Source: Doryteuthis pealeii
Lineage: Eukaryota; Mollusca; Cephalopoda; Myopsida; Loliginidae
Length of the DNA stretch: 64,000 bases
Direction: 5' to 3'
Assembly: GCA_023376005.1 (NCBI GenBank)
Contig: CM042145.1
Location: forward strand, 20,158,647-20,222,646
Made by a program: the position numbers and the translations under genes. Shown here in pieces: positions 1-11,455 of the stretch. Within the stretch, counting starts at the first letter, position 1. Every line of letters begins with the position of its first letter. Below the pieces are notes generated by a model. The model did no database searches and was not told the DNA's origin. It saw only the letters and a list, made by a program, of their open reading frames with translations.

Positions 1-315
1 GGTTTTTAGTTGCACCCATCAAATATGGATAAAGACAGAAAATAAAATTTAAAATTTAGACAGTTATTTTTATCTTATTTGACACATAAGGTGTAACAAT
101 CCCTTAGCTGTCATATTTAATGAAACTATATAATTTCAAATGAAAGTAGGTTATATTTTCATATTTTAGAAGGATTTTAAAAAAATAAAACATAAATAAA
201 ATCAAAAATTTCAAATTAAAATACTTGTTATTTACCGTGTTGAGTAAAACTAAATGATAATGTAATAATTTTTTTTTTTTAATATTACACATGTAATTTA
301 TTTTTAATACATCTT
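1..315. other. AT-rich non-coding sequence
   Basis: Very AT-rich DNA with poly-T runs. I see no gene, no tRNA-like box and no inverted repeat. The short open frame on the minus strand at 104-292 is low-complexity F/L/K/N-rich and looks like chance. Confidence 0.6.
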
Positions 316-452
316 AAAATTCATTAATTGATAAATCAACACTTAAAATTTCATTAAAATCGGATAATTCCCTAAATTTTTGTAATTTTTTCAATCGGGG
401 TTAAATTATTTTTGTAAAATATGGATTTTGCGGCAACTTTGGTAGTGCCTAG
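316..452 (+). repeat. Dispersed repeat V, copy 1
   Basis: The stretch around TTTCATTAAAATCGGATAAT, followed by a T-rich part, GGGGTTAAATTA and a CGGCAAC end, recurs in the same order at 7322-7460. The two copies differ by substitutions and small indels. No terminal repeats or coding capacity are seen, so the class is unknown. Confidence 0.6.
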
Positions 453-1456
453 TTTTAGTCATTTCCTTTATTTCTTTTTTTTTTTGTTGTTTAAAAATTA
501 CGTTTTTGTCCCAAAAATGGGGTCAGCTATCAGCAGTAAATCGACGTAGTGGGGTGGGGATAGGGGGGGGTGAAAGACTAAAGAAATATAGGGAGTGGGT
601 AAGTTGTAGAAGGTGTCTTTTAATGTAAATCTTCAGGGGGAAAAAAAAAAAGATAATAAACAACATGAGTGAAACTTACTCGATTCTGAATTGTGAACAT
701 AAAGGATTACATTTCTATATAAAATTTTGTACATCACCATAGACATTTCCTCATCGGACTATTCTGGACAAGTATCAATAATAAATGTCAGCAGATATAT
801 GAACGCCATTTTAAGACTAAAAACATCAAGATTGATTCTGATCGTGAAAATCAATCAATACATTACAAACAGTTATAGAAAGAAAGAAAAAAACTCTGAT
901 AAATAATAATTGAAATAATGAACATTGGACATAAATGAAGATTGATAATTTGTCATTAAAAAAATGGAAAATGTTTTTATTGTTTTAGCAGAATCCTACT
1001 TCTGTGATTTGTCAGTTTCGAAAAATATTGATTTTATCGATTTTGGAAGGGGTCCTGTTTACAATGTAAATACTATGTCGAAACGATCTCTGACTTTCCG
1101 ACATGCATTCATCTTCCTCAATATAATAATTCAATTGATGGAAAGAAAAAAACATATTTTATCGTAAACGTAAATTTAAACAAGTATAAAAGTCAGTATC
1201 CCATATCACACCAAAAACAAAAACAAGGATATGCTTTAAAATTTCAAACAGTTTAACACATCTTTCATTTAGACCACAAAAGTTTTAAAACAAAAAGAAA
1301 TGTGTTTAACGTAAATATAAAAAAATTAAAAGAAAGTAAAAGTTCTTCCAAATTTGAAAATAAATAATAAATATTTTGAAAAAATAATTTTTTGTACTAA
1401 AATCAAGATTCGTAAAAATGAAATGAGTGAAAAAATTTTGACTACACACAATATAA
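453..1456. other. No supported feature
   Basis: AT-rich sequence with short G runs near 566 and A runs near 640. The 67-codon frame at 964-1167 has no recognisable motif and no splice context. I see nothing else here. Confidence 0.5.
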
Positions 1457-1720
1457 AGCGTCGTGGTGTTAATGGTTAGAGTCGTAGGAAATGGACTCGT
1501 CGACCCGAGTTCAAATCCTGGACGAGGCTGTTTGCATTTCACATAGCGCTTGGGAAAGGTATGAATATAACTACTCTCCATCCAGCTATCGGTAACTAGT
1601 AGGCGGACTGGCCCTTTAACATTGACTAGGTAACCAGTCTGTGAGAAGGAAAGCTCTGAATTCAAACCTGTTAAATTCCACTTAGAAAAATAGACCTTGT
1701 GTCACATCCTACTCGTGCGA
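1457..1720 (+). repeat. tRNA-derived SINE family B, copy 1
   Basis: The head reads like a tRNA: a box-A-like GTGGTGTTAATGGTTAGAG is followed about 40 bases later by box-B-like GAGTTCAAATCC. The body contains GCATTTCACATAGCGCT, then an 'AGCTATCGGTAACTAGTAGG' segment, then AAGGAAAGCTCTGAATTCAA. It ends with CCTTGTGTCACATCCTACT. Further copies are at about 12667, 29097, 36935, 41549, 48320, 53065 and 63733. A pol III SINE is inferred from the box A/B heads and the dispersed copies. Confidence 0.8.
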
Positions 1721-3589
1721 ACAGATTGTTAAGTGGTCAGTGAAATGCAAATTGCAGCGTTTAATTTAAAATTTGCACCCCCCCCCTTTTTTTTTGTTTA
1801 CCCTCAAGAGTTAAAAACATCATTCATTCATTTTTTTTTCGGACTTGGAACTACTTTATTGATGTTAACTTTAAAACTAGTTAACCAAAATTACATCACT
1901 TAAAATAAAAATCATACCAGATTTTTTTAAAAAAATGTAGTCTCTTTTTCACGATTTACGAATACATTATCTAATAATAAAAATTTGTCATAATTTTTTA
2001 ATTGATTTTTTAATTGAGTATCGTGGATTTTTCATTCATCTTTCTTCAAGTTTCTGACTTCGAAGAGAAAAAATAAACATAACATTGTTAATATTAGAAT
2101 AATTTGCCTTGCACAAATTCGAAAACAGAAATCCAGTCGATTGAATCTAATTCTTAATCTAATTTTCTCAAAACAGTTTTAAAAGTTCATTTTTAAGAAT
2201 TTTAAGTAAGACAATCGATTAATTTAAACTACTATGTTGATACACCGGTCGAATAGGAAATTTGAATCAATGAAAAATGAGAAAAAACAAAACAACTTAA
2301 CTTTAAAAACTAAAGTCAAAGAAAAAAACAGTAGAATTATATTACCATTGGATGAACATTGCCTTCCATTAGATTCCGGTTTGTAACCGGAGAATCCATA
2401 TCGTTAATCTTAAAATGGTTGAATATAAACAACGTGCCTTTGAAATATCTACAAGCAGATAATATTTACTTCGAAATAACATGGCGGATGGACCACGTGA
2501 TACTACTACAGAATACCAGATTAGATACTTTTTGTTCGAACGTTTTTATTTATTTCTTTATTATTCACCAAATTTATCCAAGAATAAAACCCTTTTTTTT
2601 TTTTGACAATTAGTCATGTGAAAGGAAACCGTTCCTAGTCTAGAATTGTACGGTTGTCAACACTGAATACGCAACCGGTTGCAATATATAATTGATTTCC
2701 TGGTTGGAATGCAGTTTTCACGCAGGTTCAGTTGACTGAGCCGCAATATTGTTTTCGTATTATTGACTTCTTTTTTTTTTTTTAAATACAGAAATCTTTT
2801 ATACACAAAATTTAAGAATTCAGAAACGAGTCAAATTGAAATAGCAAAATGGATTTGATTATATCAAAATAATAACAATTATTTACACTAATTTTTCTTC
2901 TTGGAATTACTGGTTCCCTTAAATTAAAGGAGGGGCACAGTTAATTACCAAACTAAGCGTTAATATTGTAATTGTTCAGTTTGTCTTAATCAAATTAAAA
3001 ATGTTTGTTTAATTTTTTGCCTCTGCAAATATGTTTTTGTGTCTAATTTATTTTCATTGACTGTTTTATCTGTTTCTTTGTATTAAAAAAGGGGAGAGAC
3101 AATTAAAATTCGAAAAAAATATTGTTAGCTCAGCCAGGCAAACCTGTACGAAAACTAGATTCCATCCGCGTACTACCGAATGTGTGAATGGGTGGGTGTG
3201 CAGCAGTAATCATTTCATAAGATGAAATGCGGCAAAAGCTTTATTAATGTGAGGACCCACATATATTTGTCGCTTTAATAGATTCAAAACATTAGTGTAG
3301 GATAGTTGCAAAAGTATACTTAAAGTTGTTCTACTCGTTTTTTATGTCGCAGACATCAGGGATAAACTACTACACTGAAACTATATTTTAGTGCAATGGG
3401 GAGTGCTGTTTGGACGACGCGGATCATAGAACCGAACCGTCAATCTTTTTTCTTTTTTTTTTTTTTTGCTCGCCTTATTATAAAAACAGACAAACTAGAC
3501 ATGGCAGCAAACCACCTCGACTAAAAAAAACTCAACCAAGTGGTTATTCAATGGTACTTCTTGGTAGTACATCTATAGTTGCATCTATT
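1721..3589. other. No supported feature
   Basis: AT-rich sequence with poly-T and poly-A runs (for example 2769-2782 and 3458-3468). The frames at 2359-2613 and 3410-3643 are low-complexity; the second runs into the SINE that follows. No conserved coding exon was recognised. Confidence 0.45.
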
Positions 3590-3823
3590 TCACCCGCCTC
3601 AGAATCACAAGGTTCCGGTTATGATACCATCCCCGCCAATTGAGTGCATGAGTAACATATATTGAATAACCTGATCTGTGCAGTAAAGTGAGGGGCTGAC
3701 GTAGATGTGGCGCTCCACCTCAGCAACATCAATCTCCTTGGTCTACGCTAGTGAAAAAGGGATAGACTCCCACGCTGTCCAGCTGATACTGATAATAGGC
3801 CACTCTGCCAACTTTAGTTACTT
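3590..3823 (+). repeat. tRNA-derived SINE family A, copy 1 (5'-damaged)
   Basis: The box-A part is lost or decayed. The sequence is recognisable from AATCACAAGGTTCCGG (box-B region) onward: 'gagtgcatgagtaac', 'ctgtgcagtaaagtgagg', 'gtggcgctccacctcag', 'aatctccttggtctacgc', 'ggatagactcccacgct' and 'ctgatactgataataggcca'. These blocks occur in the same order in the better copies at 18496-18748 (minus) and 39931-40190 (plus). A hAT-like MITE begins a few bases after its end. Confidence 0.75.
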
Positions 3824-3831
3824 GAAACCAT

Positions 3832-4070
3832 GACCATATGACCTTAAGGCACCCTTTGATCTCGATTAAGAAAGACATGTTTTTCATTACACCGTTAATA
3901 TCTGGTTGTTTTAACAGACGATTTTTAGATTTTTTTTTAAATTATAAACTAACCCCTAACCTTAACCCTAACCCTTAACCCTACCAAACAACCAGATATT
4001 GACGGTGTAAATGAAAAACATATCCTTTCTTAATTGAGATCAAAAAGAGTGCCTTAAGGTCATATGGTCC
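3832..4070. mobile_element. hAT-like MITE family K, copy 1
   Basis: Non-autonomous element with about 85-bp inverted arms starting GACCATATGACCTTAAGGCA and ending with the reverse complement. It is flanked by the 8-bp direct repeat GAAACCAT (3824-3831 and 4071-4078). The loop holds TTAGGG-like vertebrate-type telomeric repeats on the complementary strand (CCCTAACC motifs at about 3952-3990). A second copy is at 54330-54551 with its own 8-bp duplication. The 8-bp duplication suggests the hAT superfamily; no transposase is present. Confidence 0.8.
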
Positions 4071-4435
4071 GAAACCATATAGCTGTTTTCAAACAAATGA
4101 TTATTATTAAATAGAAATAATTACTTGAAACCATATAATTGTTATAAATTATTAGTATTGAATAGGAATACTTTCAATCATGGAGCTGTGTGCAAATGAT
4201 TGTATTAGAGAGGAATACTTGATATCATATCATATAACTGGCAAAGAACTCTTTAAAAAAAAATTAATAAAAACTGTAAATGTACAATGAACATAATTCC
4301 CTAACCTCTATGCATAAAATAACCCTACACAAGTTTAATGCCATTAAATCAATCAATCAAAAGTTGTCTACTTTGTACATGTTTTATCATAAACATTTTT
4401 CTACAAAGAAAGAAAAAAATCCATCTTTAAAATGC

Positions 4436-5025
4436 CGCTCCGTTGGCTGGGCGTTAGAATGCATCAACTGCACCTCTGCAAGGGGTTAAACCTCCCCCAA
4501 TGGGGCCACCTGTTGGCCGTGGGTGGCAACCCGAGATGCTTAAGGATAGAACCAAGGTGGATGAGCAGTTCCTGACTTGCAATACTCCACTTTGTCCCTA
4601 TCTTGGGCTAGACGGGCGTCGGAGAGCCCCCTTCGATCAATCGGTCTGGTCATGTCAAGCCCTAGCACCATATGATTGCCCCAACCCTATTGCCCTTATG
4701 GCAAAGCCCAACCCCCTTTTATCATCTGGGTGCTAGAAGCGGTGACTGAGGTCTACATGTCCTGGAATGATGTTAAACTCTATCTGATGGTGAGTTCCAG
4801 TTCTGGAGGTATTGGGGAATGTGGAGCACCCCTTCATCACCCATTGCTCCCTGGTCCACTCTGACCTGGAGTGGTAGTACCTGTTAGGGTCCCATCTATT
4901 GGTTAAATAGAAAAAATTATTTATAAAAAATTGTATTCTCCATTAAGAATTGATTATTTCAACTTTATCCGGCATTAAATACCCACTGAGCGTTGATATG
5001 CCGTAAAAACAAAACAAAACCAAAA
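4436..5025 (+). repeat. LINE-tailed repeat family D, copy 1 (longest)
   Basis: About 590 bp and much more GC-rich than its surroundings. Blocks in order: CAACTGCACCTCTGCAAGGG, 'ggggccacctgttggccgtg', 'cttgggctagacgggcg', 'acatgtcctggaatgatg', 'gttccagttctggaggt', 'ccactctgacctggagtgg' and 'tagggtcccatctat'. It ends with the tail GGCATTAAATACCCACTGAG ... GATATGCCGTAAAAACAAAAC. Other copies are at 20383, 21762 and 23440 (minus). The same tail ends the LINE at 19545-20120, which suggests mobilisation by that LINE. The open frames inside differ between copies and are probably chance. Confidence 0.75.
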
Positions 5026-5559
5026 TCCACCTTTAAATAATGTTTATAGCTTATCTTAATTTTAAAAAGACCAAAAAGGAATAAGGATCCATTTGTGCCT
5101 TAAATCCTCCAATTTTTAGCATTTTCTTCTCCTGGGAGTTTTCAAAAAGTCTTGCATTGCCTTGAAAATTTATCTCAGAGGCTCTGCTAATTGGTAGTTG
5201 TTATTTGAATAAACTTAACCAATTATTTCAAATTTTACAGCATGTATGAAAAACAACTCAAAATTATATGTTTAATGTTTTTTTTTTCTTTTCAGTATAG
5301 AAATTCTGTTCCCTAGGGAAAGAAAGAGTTAACATTAACTTTAGGAATTTTGAGTTGTTTCTACATATGCTGTTAAAATTTGAGATTATTTGACGAGAAT
5401 TAGTCAAGTTATTAGATTATGAAATGATATCATTTTTTCTGAAACACTCTGTACATAGCAAATGATATCAAATTTTTTTGAAACACCCTGTATATCTAAA
5501 TAAACATTAAAACTTTAAAAAACATGTTAGTGAAAAAAGAGAAATGTTAGACACAAAGT
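5026..5559. other. AT-rich sequence with small mariner-like end motifs
   Basis: No gene seen. Two direct copies of GAAACAC(T/C)CTGTA (about 5440 and 5480) resemble Tc1/mariner terminal sequence. There is also a small inverted pair around AAAATTATATG and a poly-T run near 5280. Confidence 0.35.
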
Positions 5560-6795
5560 TTCATCACATTGTTGTCCCATTGTTAAATAACAGATTTAGA
5601 CATATCTCATCTATTTTTGAAAGTAGTGTTAGAATTTGAAAAAGTGAAATAGAAATTGTACTTCAGAGACATTAGGTTAAATGGGGTTTGATTGACAGGC
5701 AATGACTCTGAGGTTAGTTTGATACCTCTGGCTGGATTGGATGGTTTCAGTCATGTAGTTAGTTTAAAAAGAATTTAAAGCAGTTGTCCCATTGTAATAA
5801 ACATATTAGCCGTATCTAATATTTTGAAAGTAGTGTAGCATTTGAAAAGTGAAATAGAAATTGTACTCAGAAATTAGGTTAAATGGGTTTATTGACAGGC
5901 AATGACTCTGAGGTTAGTTTGATACCTTGGCTGGATGGATGGTTTCAGTCATGTAGTTAGTTAAAAAAGATTAAAGCAGTTGTGCCCATTGTTAAAAACA
6001 GATTAGCCGTATCCTATTATTTTGAAAATAGTGTAGAATTTGAAGTGAAATAGAATTGTACTCAGAGAATAGGTTAAATGGGTTTGATTGACAGGCAATG
6101 ACTCTGAGGTTAGTTTGATACCTTGGCTGGATTGGATGTTTCAGTCATGTAGTTAGTTTAAAAAGATTAAAGCAGTTGTCCCATTGTTTAAATAACATTA
6201 TTAGCGTATCTATTATTTGAAAGTAGTGTAGAATTTGAAAAGTGAAAATAAAATTGTACTCAGAGACATTAGGTTAAATGGGTTTGATTGACAGGCAATG
6301 ACTCTGAGGTTAGTTTGATACTTGGCTGGATTGGATGTTTCAGTCATGTAGTTAGTTTAAAAAGATTTAAAGCAGTTGTCCATTGTTTAAATAACAGATT
6401 AGACATATCTATTATTTTGAAGTAGTGTAGAATTTGAAAAGTGAAATAGAAAATTTACTCAGAGACATTAGGTTAAATGGGTTTATGACAGCAATGACTC
6501 TGAGGTTAGTTGATACCTAGGCTGGATTGGATGGTTTCAGTTATGTAATTAAAGTTGAAAAAGATTTAAAGCAGTTGTCCCATTTTAAAATAACAGATTA
6601 GCCGTATCTATTATTTTGAAAGTAGGTAGAATTGAAAAGTGAAATAGAAATTGTACTCAGAGACAATAGGTTAAATGGTTTGATTGACAGGCAATGACCT
6701 GAGGTTAGTTGATACCTAGGCTGGATTAGATGGTTTCAGTTATGTAATTAATTTTAAAAAAAGATTAAAGCAGTTTCCCATTGTTAAATAACACA
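5560..6795. repeat. Tandem array of ~197-bp units, about six copies
   Basis: Each unit carries GTTGTCCCATTGTTAAATAA, 'gccgtatctattattttgaa', 'ttgtactcagagacattagg', 'ttgacaggcaatgactctga', 'ctggattggatggtttcag' and a 'gtagttagtttaaaaag' junction. Units recur at about 5756, 5955, 6149, 6349, 6546 and 6746. They differ mainly by single-base deletions scattered through runs of two or three equal bases, rather than by substitutions. No open frame persists. It looks like a local minisatellite. Confidence 0.85.
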
Positions 6796-7321
6796 ATCAC
6801 ATATAAAAAAGAAATTAAGATAAAACAAAGCTGTTAATATAAATCTAACTTAATTTTGATTTCAGCAGTGCCTTGGTGCTAGCATACATCCATAATAAAA
6901 GACTAAGACAAATCTTCAAAGCCAGTGCAAATAAATAATATACAGAATGTAAACAGTAGATCTGGCTTTTTCAAATCTCTCCATATCTAGGCAAAATAAT
7001 CATTGTTATAAAGCGACAAATTCAAATCCATAACAATAACAAACACAACTTAACATGCCACTATTCATATATAATATATATATATATATATAAATATATA
7101 GTATATATATATATATATCGACCCAAAGACGTACTACACACAAACACACTAAGCACCCACAAATGACCCATATCCTTCCCACCCACTATTAATTCCTTAC
7201 ATATCACAGTATTCATATATACATAATAATAGCTATATATAGATGTTAAAAAACTTGTTAAAAAATATATAAGTTAATCTATCATAAATTTGAAAGTTTT
7301 GAAATACAATAACTGATGCAT
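6796..7321. repeat. AT-rich sequence with (TA)n microsatellite
   Basis: Simple TA repeats lie at about 7069-7118, followed by a C-rich strand segment (CACACAAACACACTAAGCAC). No gene seen. Confidence 0.6.
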
Positions 7322-7460
7322 TATAAAATTCATTCATTAATAATAAACACTGTAAATTTCATTAAAATCGGATTATTCCCTGCATTTTTTTCTGTAATTT
7401 TTTTTAATTGGGGGTTAAATTTAATTTTGTAAACGAGAATTATCGGCAACTATGATGCCC
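7322..7460 (+). repeat. Dispersed repeat V, copy 2
   Basis: Matches 316-452: the shared order is CATTCATTAAT, ATTTCATTAAAATCGG, ATTCCCT, GGGGTTAAATT and CGGCAAC. Unclassified. Confidence 0.6.
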
Positions 7461-7884
7461 ATGTTTAAATATATTTGAGCAAAACTGGCCGAAAAATAGT
7501 TTAAAATGTATTAAAATAAATTACATATATAATATTATTTTGCTTTTTACTGATGCTCATTATGTACTACTTTTCGCATTTAGATAAAAATTGACCTTAA
7601 ATAATCAATTTAATTAATTTAATTCGTTTTTAAAATCAAAAATCAGGACACAAACTTGGGTATGCCTAAATTAACTATATACAGTAATTAATTAGATTTT
7701 TCATCTTGGTTGTTACAGCCACCCCATCTGTACTGCTCAGATGCCTTGAGAATTTAAAATCAAACTTTGTGTGAGCCAGAAGTTAACGCGTGAAAGCAGA
7801 AATAAAATGACGAAAATAAGAAGTCTGCGCATAGGATCAGCGCTGGTAGAAAGAAAAAAAGAAAATATTAAAATTGATAATTTT

Positions 7885-8110
7885 CAACCAATCAGAAGCG
7901 TTCTTGCCTAAAAAAAAGACAGTTTATCAAAAGAACGATTTTCAATCTGGGAGGTTCTATAAAAGTGAACGTTTTCATCGAACAGTTGGAAGACAACTTA
8001 TTGCCCACATATTCCATGTCGCTTCGACTCTGAAATATTTGCCTACCGCTGAAGGTAGTAGAAGCTATATTTTCTCTACAAGTTACTTCACTGTTGGCAT
8101 ATAGAGCAGT
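7885..8110 (+). promoter_or_regulatory. CCAAT/TATA promoter-like cluster
   Basis: CAACCAATCAGAAGCG (about 7886) is followed about 65 bases later by a good TATA box, TTCTATAAAAGTGAACG (about 7955). An initiator-like TCATCGAACAGTT lies some 25-30 bases further on. The spacing is what a core pol II promoter would have. No recognisable coding exon follows: the 76-codon frame here is not a known protein. It could be a gene promoter, a long terminal repeat or chance. Confidence 0.35.
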
Positions 8111-9174
8111 TACATATTTCTTTTCTCTATTGAGTAACTCAACATTTCTTTTTCTAATACATGAACTTTTAAAAAAGCATATTCCGCAGAGACTTGATCA
8201 GTATTTTTACTTTGTAATCTATTGTTTTAATACAATATTATTTTTGTATTTATGAGTTATTTGTTTTTCTGTCTTAATATATGGACCTTATTATGTGTTT
8301 GTTGTTTAATTACCATATATATATAATATATATCCACTCATTGAACAACCACCATACTCTCATTCAAATTTCAGTTCATTCTAAAATTTAGTTTTCATGA
8401 TAATCAGTTCATCTTTGTGATGCTGCTTTGCTGTTCCATGAACAAAAAATATGAATTTTCACTGCCTGACTCAGAGATTGAACTCACAACCATCACACTT
8501 GTACTTGTTCTGCAGACAATCAAAGTGGAATTTTGGAGTGTTAGATCTAATGTCTGTTCCTTTCTTTCAATGTGTCCCAAAGTTAAAAAAATAAATGCTT
8601 TAATAATAATAATTCCTTTTTTACTTTATTTCACTTTACTTTAATTGGTTTCAATTCAAGATATTTATTGAGACTTTATTAAATAGTGTGGGTATAATTT
8701 TTACTTAAGATATTTTTCATTTTTTTACAATGGTGTTATCTAAAAAAATGAATTTATTAATGAGATAAATCTGAAAATTACATTTATTAAATCTCATTAA
8801 TGAATAATTTCAATGGATTTAATTTTAGCACTGTAAAAATTTCCATTTGATTTTCATTTCGTCTTTATTTTTTTTTAACAATCTAATCACGTTTATCTTC
8901 TCATGTTTGTTAGGAAACAACTCTGTTTTTTATTTATTGACAGGATAAACTTCAAGAAAATTAAATAAACTTCATTTGGATCGTTTATTTTTTTATTGCC
9001 ATGCCAAAGGTGTAATTACAAAAAAAAAAATCAAATGAGGAACCTTTATTCTTTTCAGATTTTACAAACAGCAAGTCAACTTGCTTACTCTAAGTGCAGA
9101 AATAAACGTAATAATCTTTAGCTATTCATTATTATGATTTTTTTTTTTTTTACACAATGTGCTCCATAAACGTG
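8111..9174. other. No supported feature
   Basis: AT-rich sequence with a short TA-rich palindrome at about 8317-8332. A small inverted pair around TAATGAGAT / ATCTCATTA lies at about 8755-8800. No gene, SINE box or long repeat seen. Confidence 0.45.
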
Positions 9175-9360
9175 ATCTAGTTTTCTAACATCAACTCGTT
9201 ATCGCGCTGATTGCAACATCCGGTTTCCGTTTGCCATGCGTATTAACGAATGGCGGTTGATTCAAACGCGTCAGCCGTAAAAATCTTGCAACCTTTTTTT
9301 TTTTGGCATAAGTCGATTTATCACACTATTTAAAATTATTGCTCGGTTTATTTAGGTGAG
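9175..9360 (+). promoter_or_regulatory. CpG-rich patch followed by a splice-donor-like site
   Basis: About eleven CpGs fall within some 90 bases (9195-9285), in a region otherwise poor in CpG. It includes ATCCGGTTTCCG (ETS-like) and GAATGGCGG (YY1-like). A strong donor-like TTTAG|GTGAGTATA follows at about 9356. This is what the first non-coding exon of a plus-strand gene could look like. No coding exon that could belong to it was found before the gap at 9837, so the assignment is tentative. Confidence 0.35.
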
Positions 9361-9836
9361 TATATTTTAATCTGTTCATGTTACCCCAAGAAACTAAAAA
9401 AAAAAAAAGATCCACTCGGTGGAATTGGAATTTTCATTTATTTGTTGACAGTTAGTGAAATTATTTTTAAAATCACGAAGTTTATCACATTCAAAATATT
9501 TTATGTTTTATTGATTGCATAAAAAATCGATTTCTCATTTTTATTTATTTTTTATAATTGTAAGGGAATAAACTTAATATTTTATTTATTGTCGATAAAA
9601 AAAAGAAAGAAGTTGCGTTCTGACAAACTATGTTTTTGTTTACAGGCCTCACGAGATTCAAATTTTTTCTACCTTTTTTTGTTGTCTGGGGTTATTTTAA
9701 AATTATTAACAATACATTATCGTTTATGATTAAAGTTCAATCAAATAGGTTGAGCTTGAAATAAAACTTTAGTTCCCATTATTTTGCTCAAATCTTAAAT
9801 ATTTTATTTAACGTTCTGTACAAAAATTTATTTCAA

Positions 9837-9936
9837 NNNNNNNNNNNNNNNNNNNNNNNNNNNNNNNNNNNNNNNNNNNNNNNNNNNNNNNNNNNNNNNN
9901 NNNNNNNNNNNNNNNNNNNNNNNNNNNNNNNNNNNN
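9837..9936. other. Assembly gap (100 N)
   Basis: Exactly one hundred N. The round number suggests a fixed-size scaffold gap, not a measured one. The sequence resumes inside a SINE, so the gap probably arose in repeats. Confidence 0.95.
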
Positions 9937-10074
9937 CACACCCTACCCATCAGCTCCTTACTTTACCGCACAGATCCTTGTGCTACTCATACGCTGAGTT
10001 GGCGAGGACCGGTATCGAACTAGGAACCTTGTGGTTTCTAGCCGAATGCTCTACCGACTGAGCTAACCCGGCCC
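9937..10074 (-). repeat. tRNA-derived SINE family A, copy 2 (cut by the gap)
   Basis: Read on the minus strand it begins GGGCCGGGTTAGCTCAG (box A). It has GGTTCGATACC-like box B (here read as GGTATCGAAC on +), then the 'gtatgagtagcacaagg' and 'gcggtaaagtaaggagc' body. The 3' part is lost in the gap. A (TA)n and (CA)n stretch follows at 10078-10098. Confidence 0.85.
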
Positions 10075-10097
10075 CTTTATATATATATATACACACA

Positions 10098-10245
10098 CCA
10101 CACAAGGTGTGTCAAAAATGTATCAAGATTTTTTTGTACTTTTTGACACACCATGTATTCTAAAAAAAAATATCGTTCCATTCTTTCTTCATTTCTATCT
10201 TGGTAAATACAGCTTTAAATTTGGTACTTTTTTGACATACCATGT
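10098..10245. mobile_element. Tiny mariner-like inverted-repeat remnant
   Basis: AAGGTGTGTCAAAAATGTA and its near reverse complement TACTTTTTGACACACCATGTA lie some 30 bases apart. A third similar end, TACTTTTTTGACATACCATG, lies at about 10225. The TGTCAAAAA-type ends resemble those of the mariner at 38888. No coding capacity. Confidence 0.5.
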
Positions 10246-10721
10246 ATTCTGAAAAAAAATTAATGAATGGAACATTATTTTTTTTTTCTCTTTGGCCGGC
10301 ACAGTCACTTGCGCAGATGCAGATGAATTTTTATTTTTAAATTTAAAAATTTTTTTTTTTTTTTTTTTTTTTTAATTATTTTACACTATACCATCGTCCT
10401 TAGGGGACGGAAATGTGCCAAGAACAACAATAAATTGTGGGAAAAAAAAAAAAATCTCCATATTAACTGCTAATTACAGAATTATTTGCCTTTTTAATAA
10501 GAAAATAATAGGAATAAGCAGGGAAGAAACCATAAAACTTTGAAAATTAATATTTTCAAATATCTGCAATATAAATCTTCTATAAAGAAGTGAGCTAACA
10601 TTAAACAGATACTATCCAGTTCCACATATCTATTTTATCACTTAAAATTTTAAGCAAATTATTTATTAAATATTAAACAATTCATTTAAAGATTTTCCTG
10701 AATAAAATGCAGTACTGATCT

Positions 10722-11455
10722 ACTCTTGTCTGAATTTTTTAGATGAGGTTTGATGATTTGTATTATTTAGATGTTTTGGATCATTGTCCTCATCTTTATT
10801 GTTATTTGCACAATGTTTCGGCTGATTTGCACTCGGGCCTTCTTCAGGTGTTTCTTGTCCAGTTGTGAACACATGGTGCAATGGATATAAGGGTTTAGTT
10901 AATACAGTTCTAAGTGACAATCATCTGTAGTTTGCAGGTTCAATTCTGACGACAGATGAAAATAACATAGAATACTAAACATAGTTTAACTCTTAACATC
11001 CTGTTGAGAATTTTCTAAATCCAGAGCATTCCTCTAAGGATTTATAAAAAAAAAAATGGCTAAAAATGACCTTTGCATCTAAAGTTACCTATTATTTCCC
11101 GTAAATAAAAGACTTCTAAATATGTTTAATATTGCAATTAAACAAAGGTTATCATTTGGGGTGGATTAGGAAAATGAATGAGACTACTGGCCGGGTGGAA
11201 TGAGGTGGTATAGGATGTTAAGAGTTAAAACTTGTACCCGGTCATGGTAAATGGAATGTGAACAATCCACCCCAATGGATTAAATAAAGGGTTTGGTTCG
11301 AAGTTCTGTGAAGGCTCCTAATTATGACATGTGGTTTCCAGAGTTCGTCAAGAAACACTTGAAGAAGGCCGGAGGGCACCTTGGCTGAAACGTTGCATAT
11401 ATAACGAAAATGATGAGAACAATAGTCCAATAAATCTAAATAATACAAATGATCT
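10722..11455. mobile_element. Foldback element family E, copy 1 (arms only, nested insert)
   Basis: The left arm (10722-10865) contains CATTGTCCTCATCTTTATTG, 'caatgtttcggctgat' and CCTTCTTCAGGTGTTTCTTG. The right arm (about 11330-11455) is its inverted counterpart, with AAGAAACACTTGAAGAAGGC and 'ggctgaaacgttgcat'. About 465 bp separates the arms and contains MITE F. Other copies are at 24380, 29395, 34840, 37850, 41905, 46630 and 61275, with an arm tip at 44052. No transposase or reverse transcriptase frame is present. Confidence 0.7.
10985..11229. mobile_element. MITE family F, copy 1
   Basis: About 245 bp with short inverted ends TTAACTCTTAACATCCTG and AGGATGTTAAGAGTTAA. A second copy with the same interior (AATAAAGACTTCTAAATATG, CCGGGTGGAATGA) is at 62497-62730. 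It sits inside foldback E1. Confidence 0.75.

Noticed and set aside
3952..3992. True telomere or chromosome end
   Set aside because: Only a few degenerate CCCTAA units inside the loop of a MITE with intact flanks.
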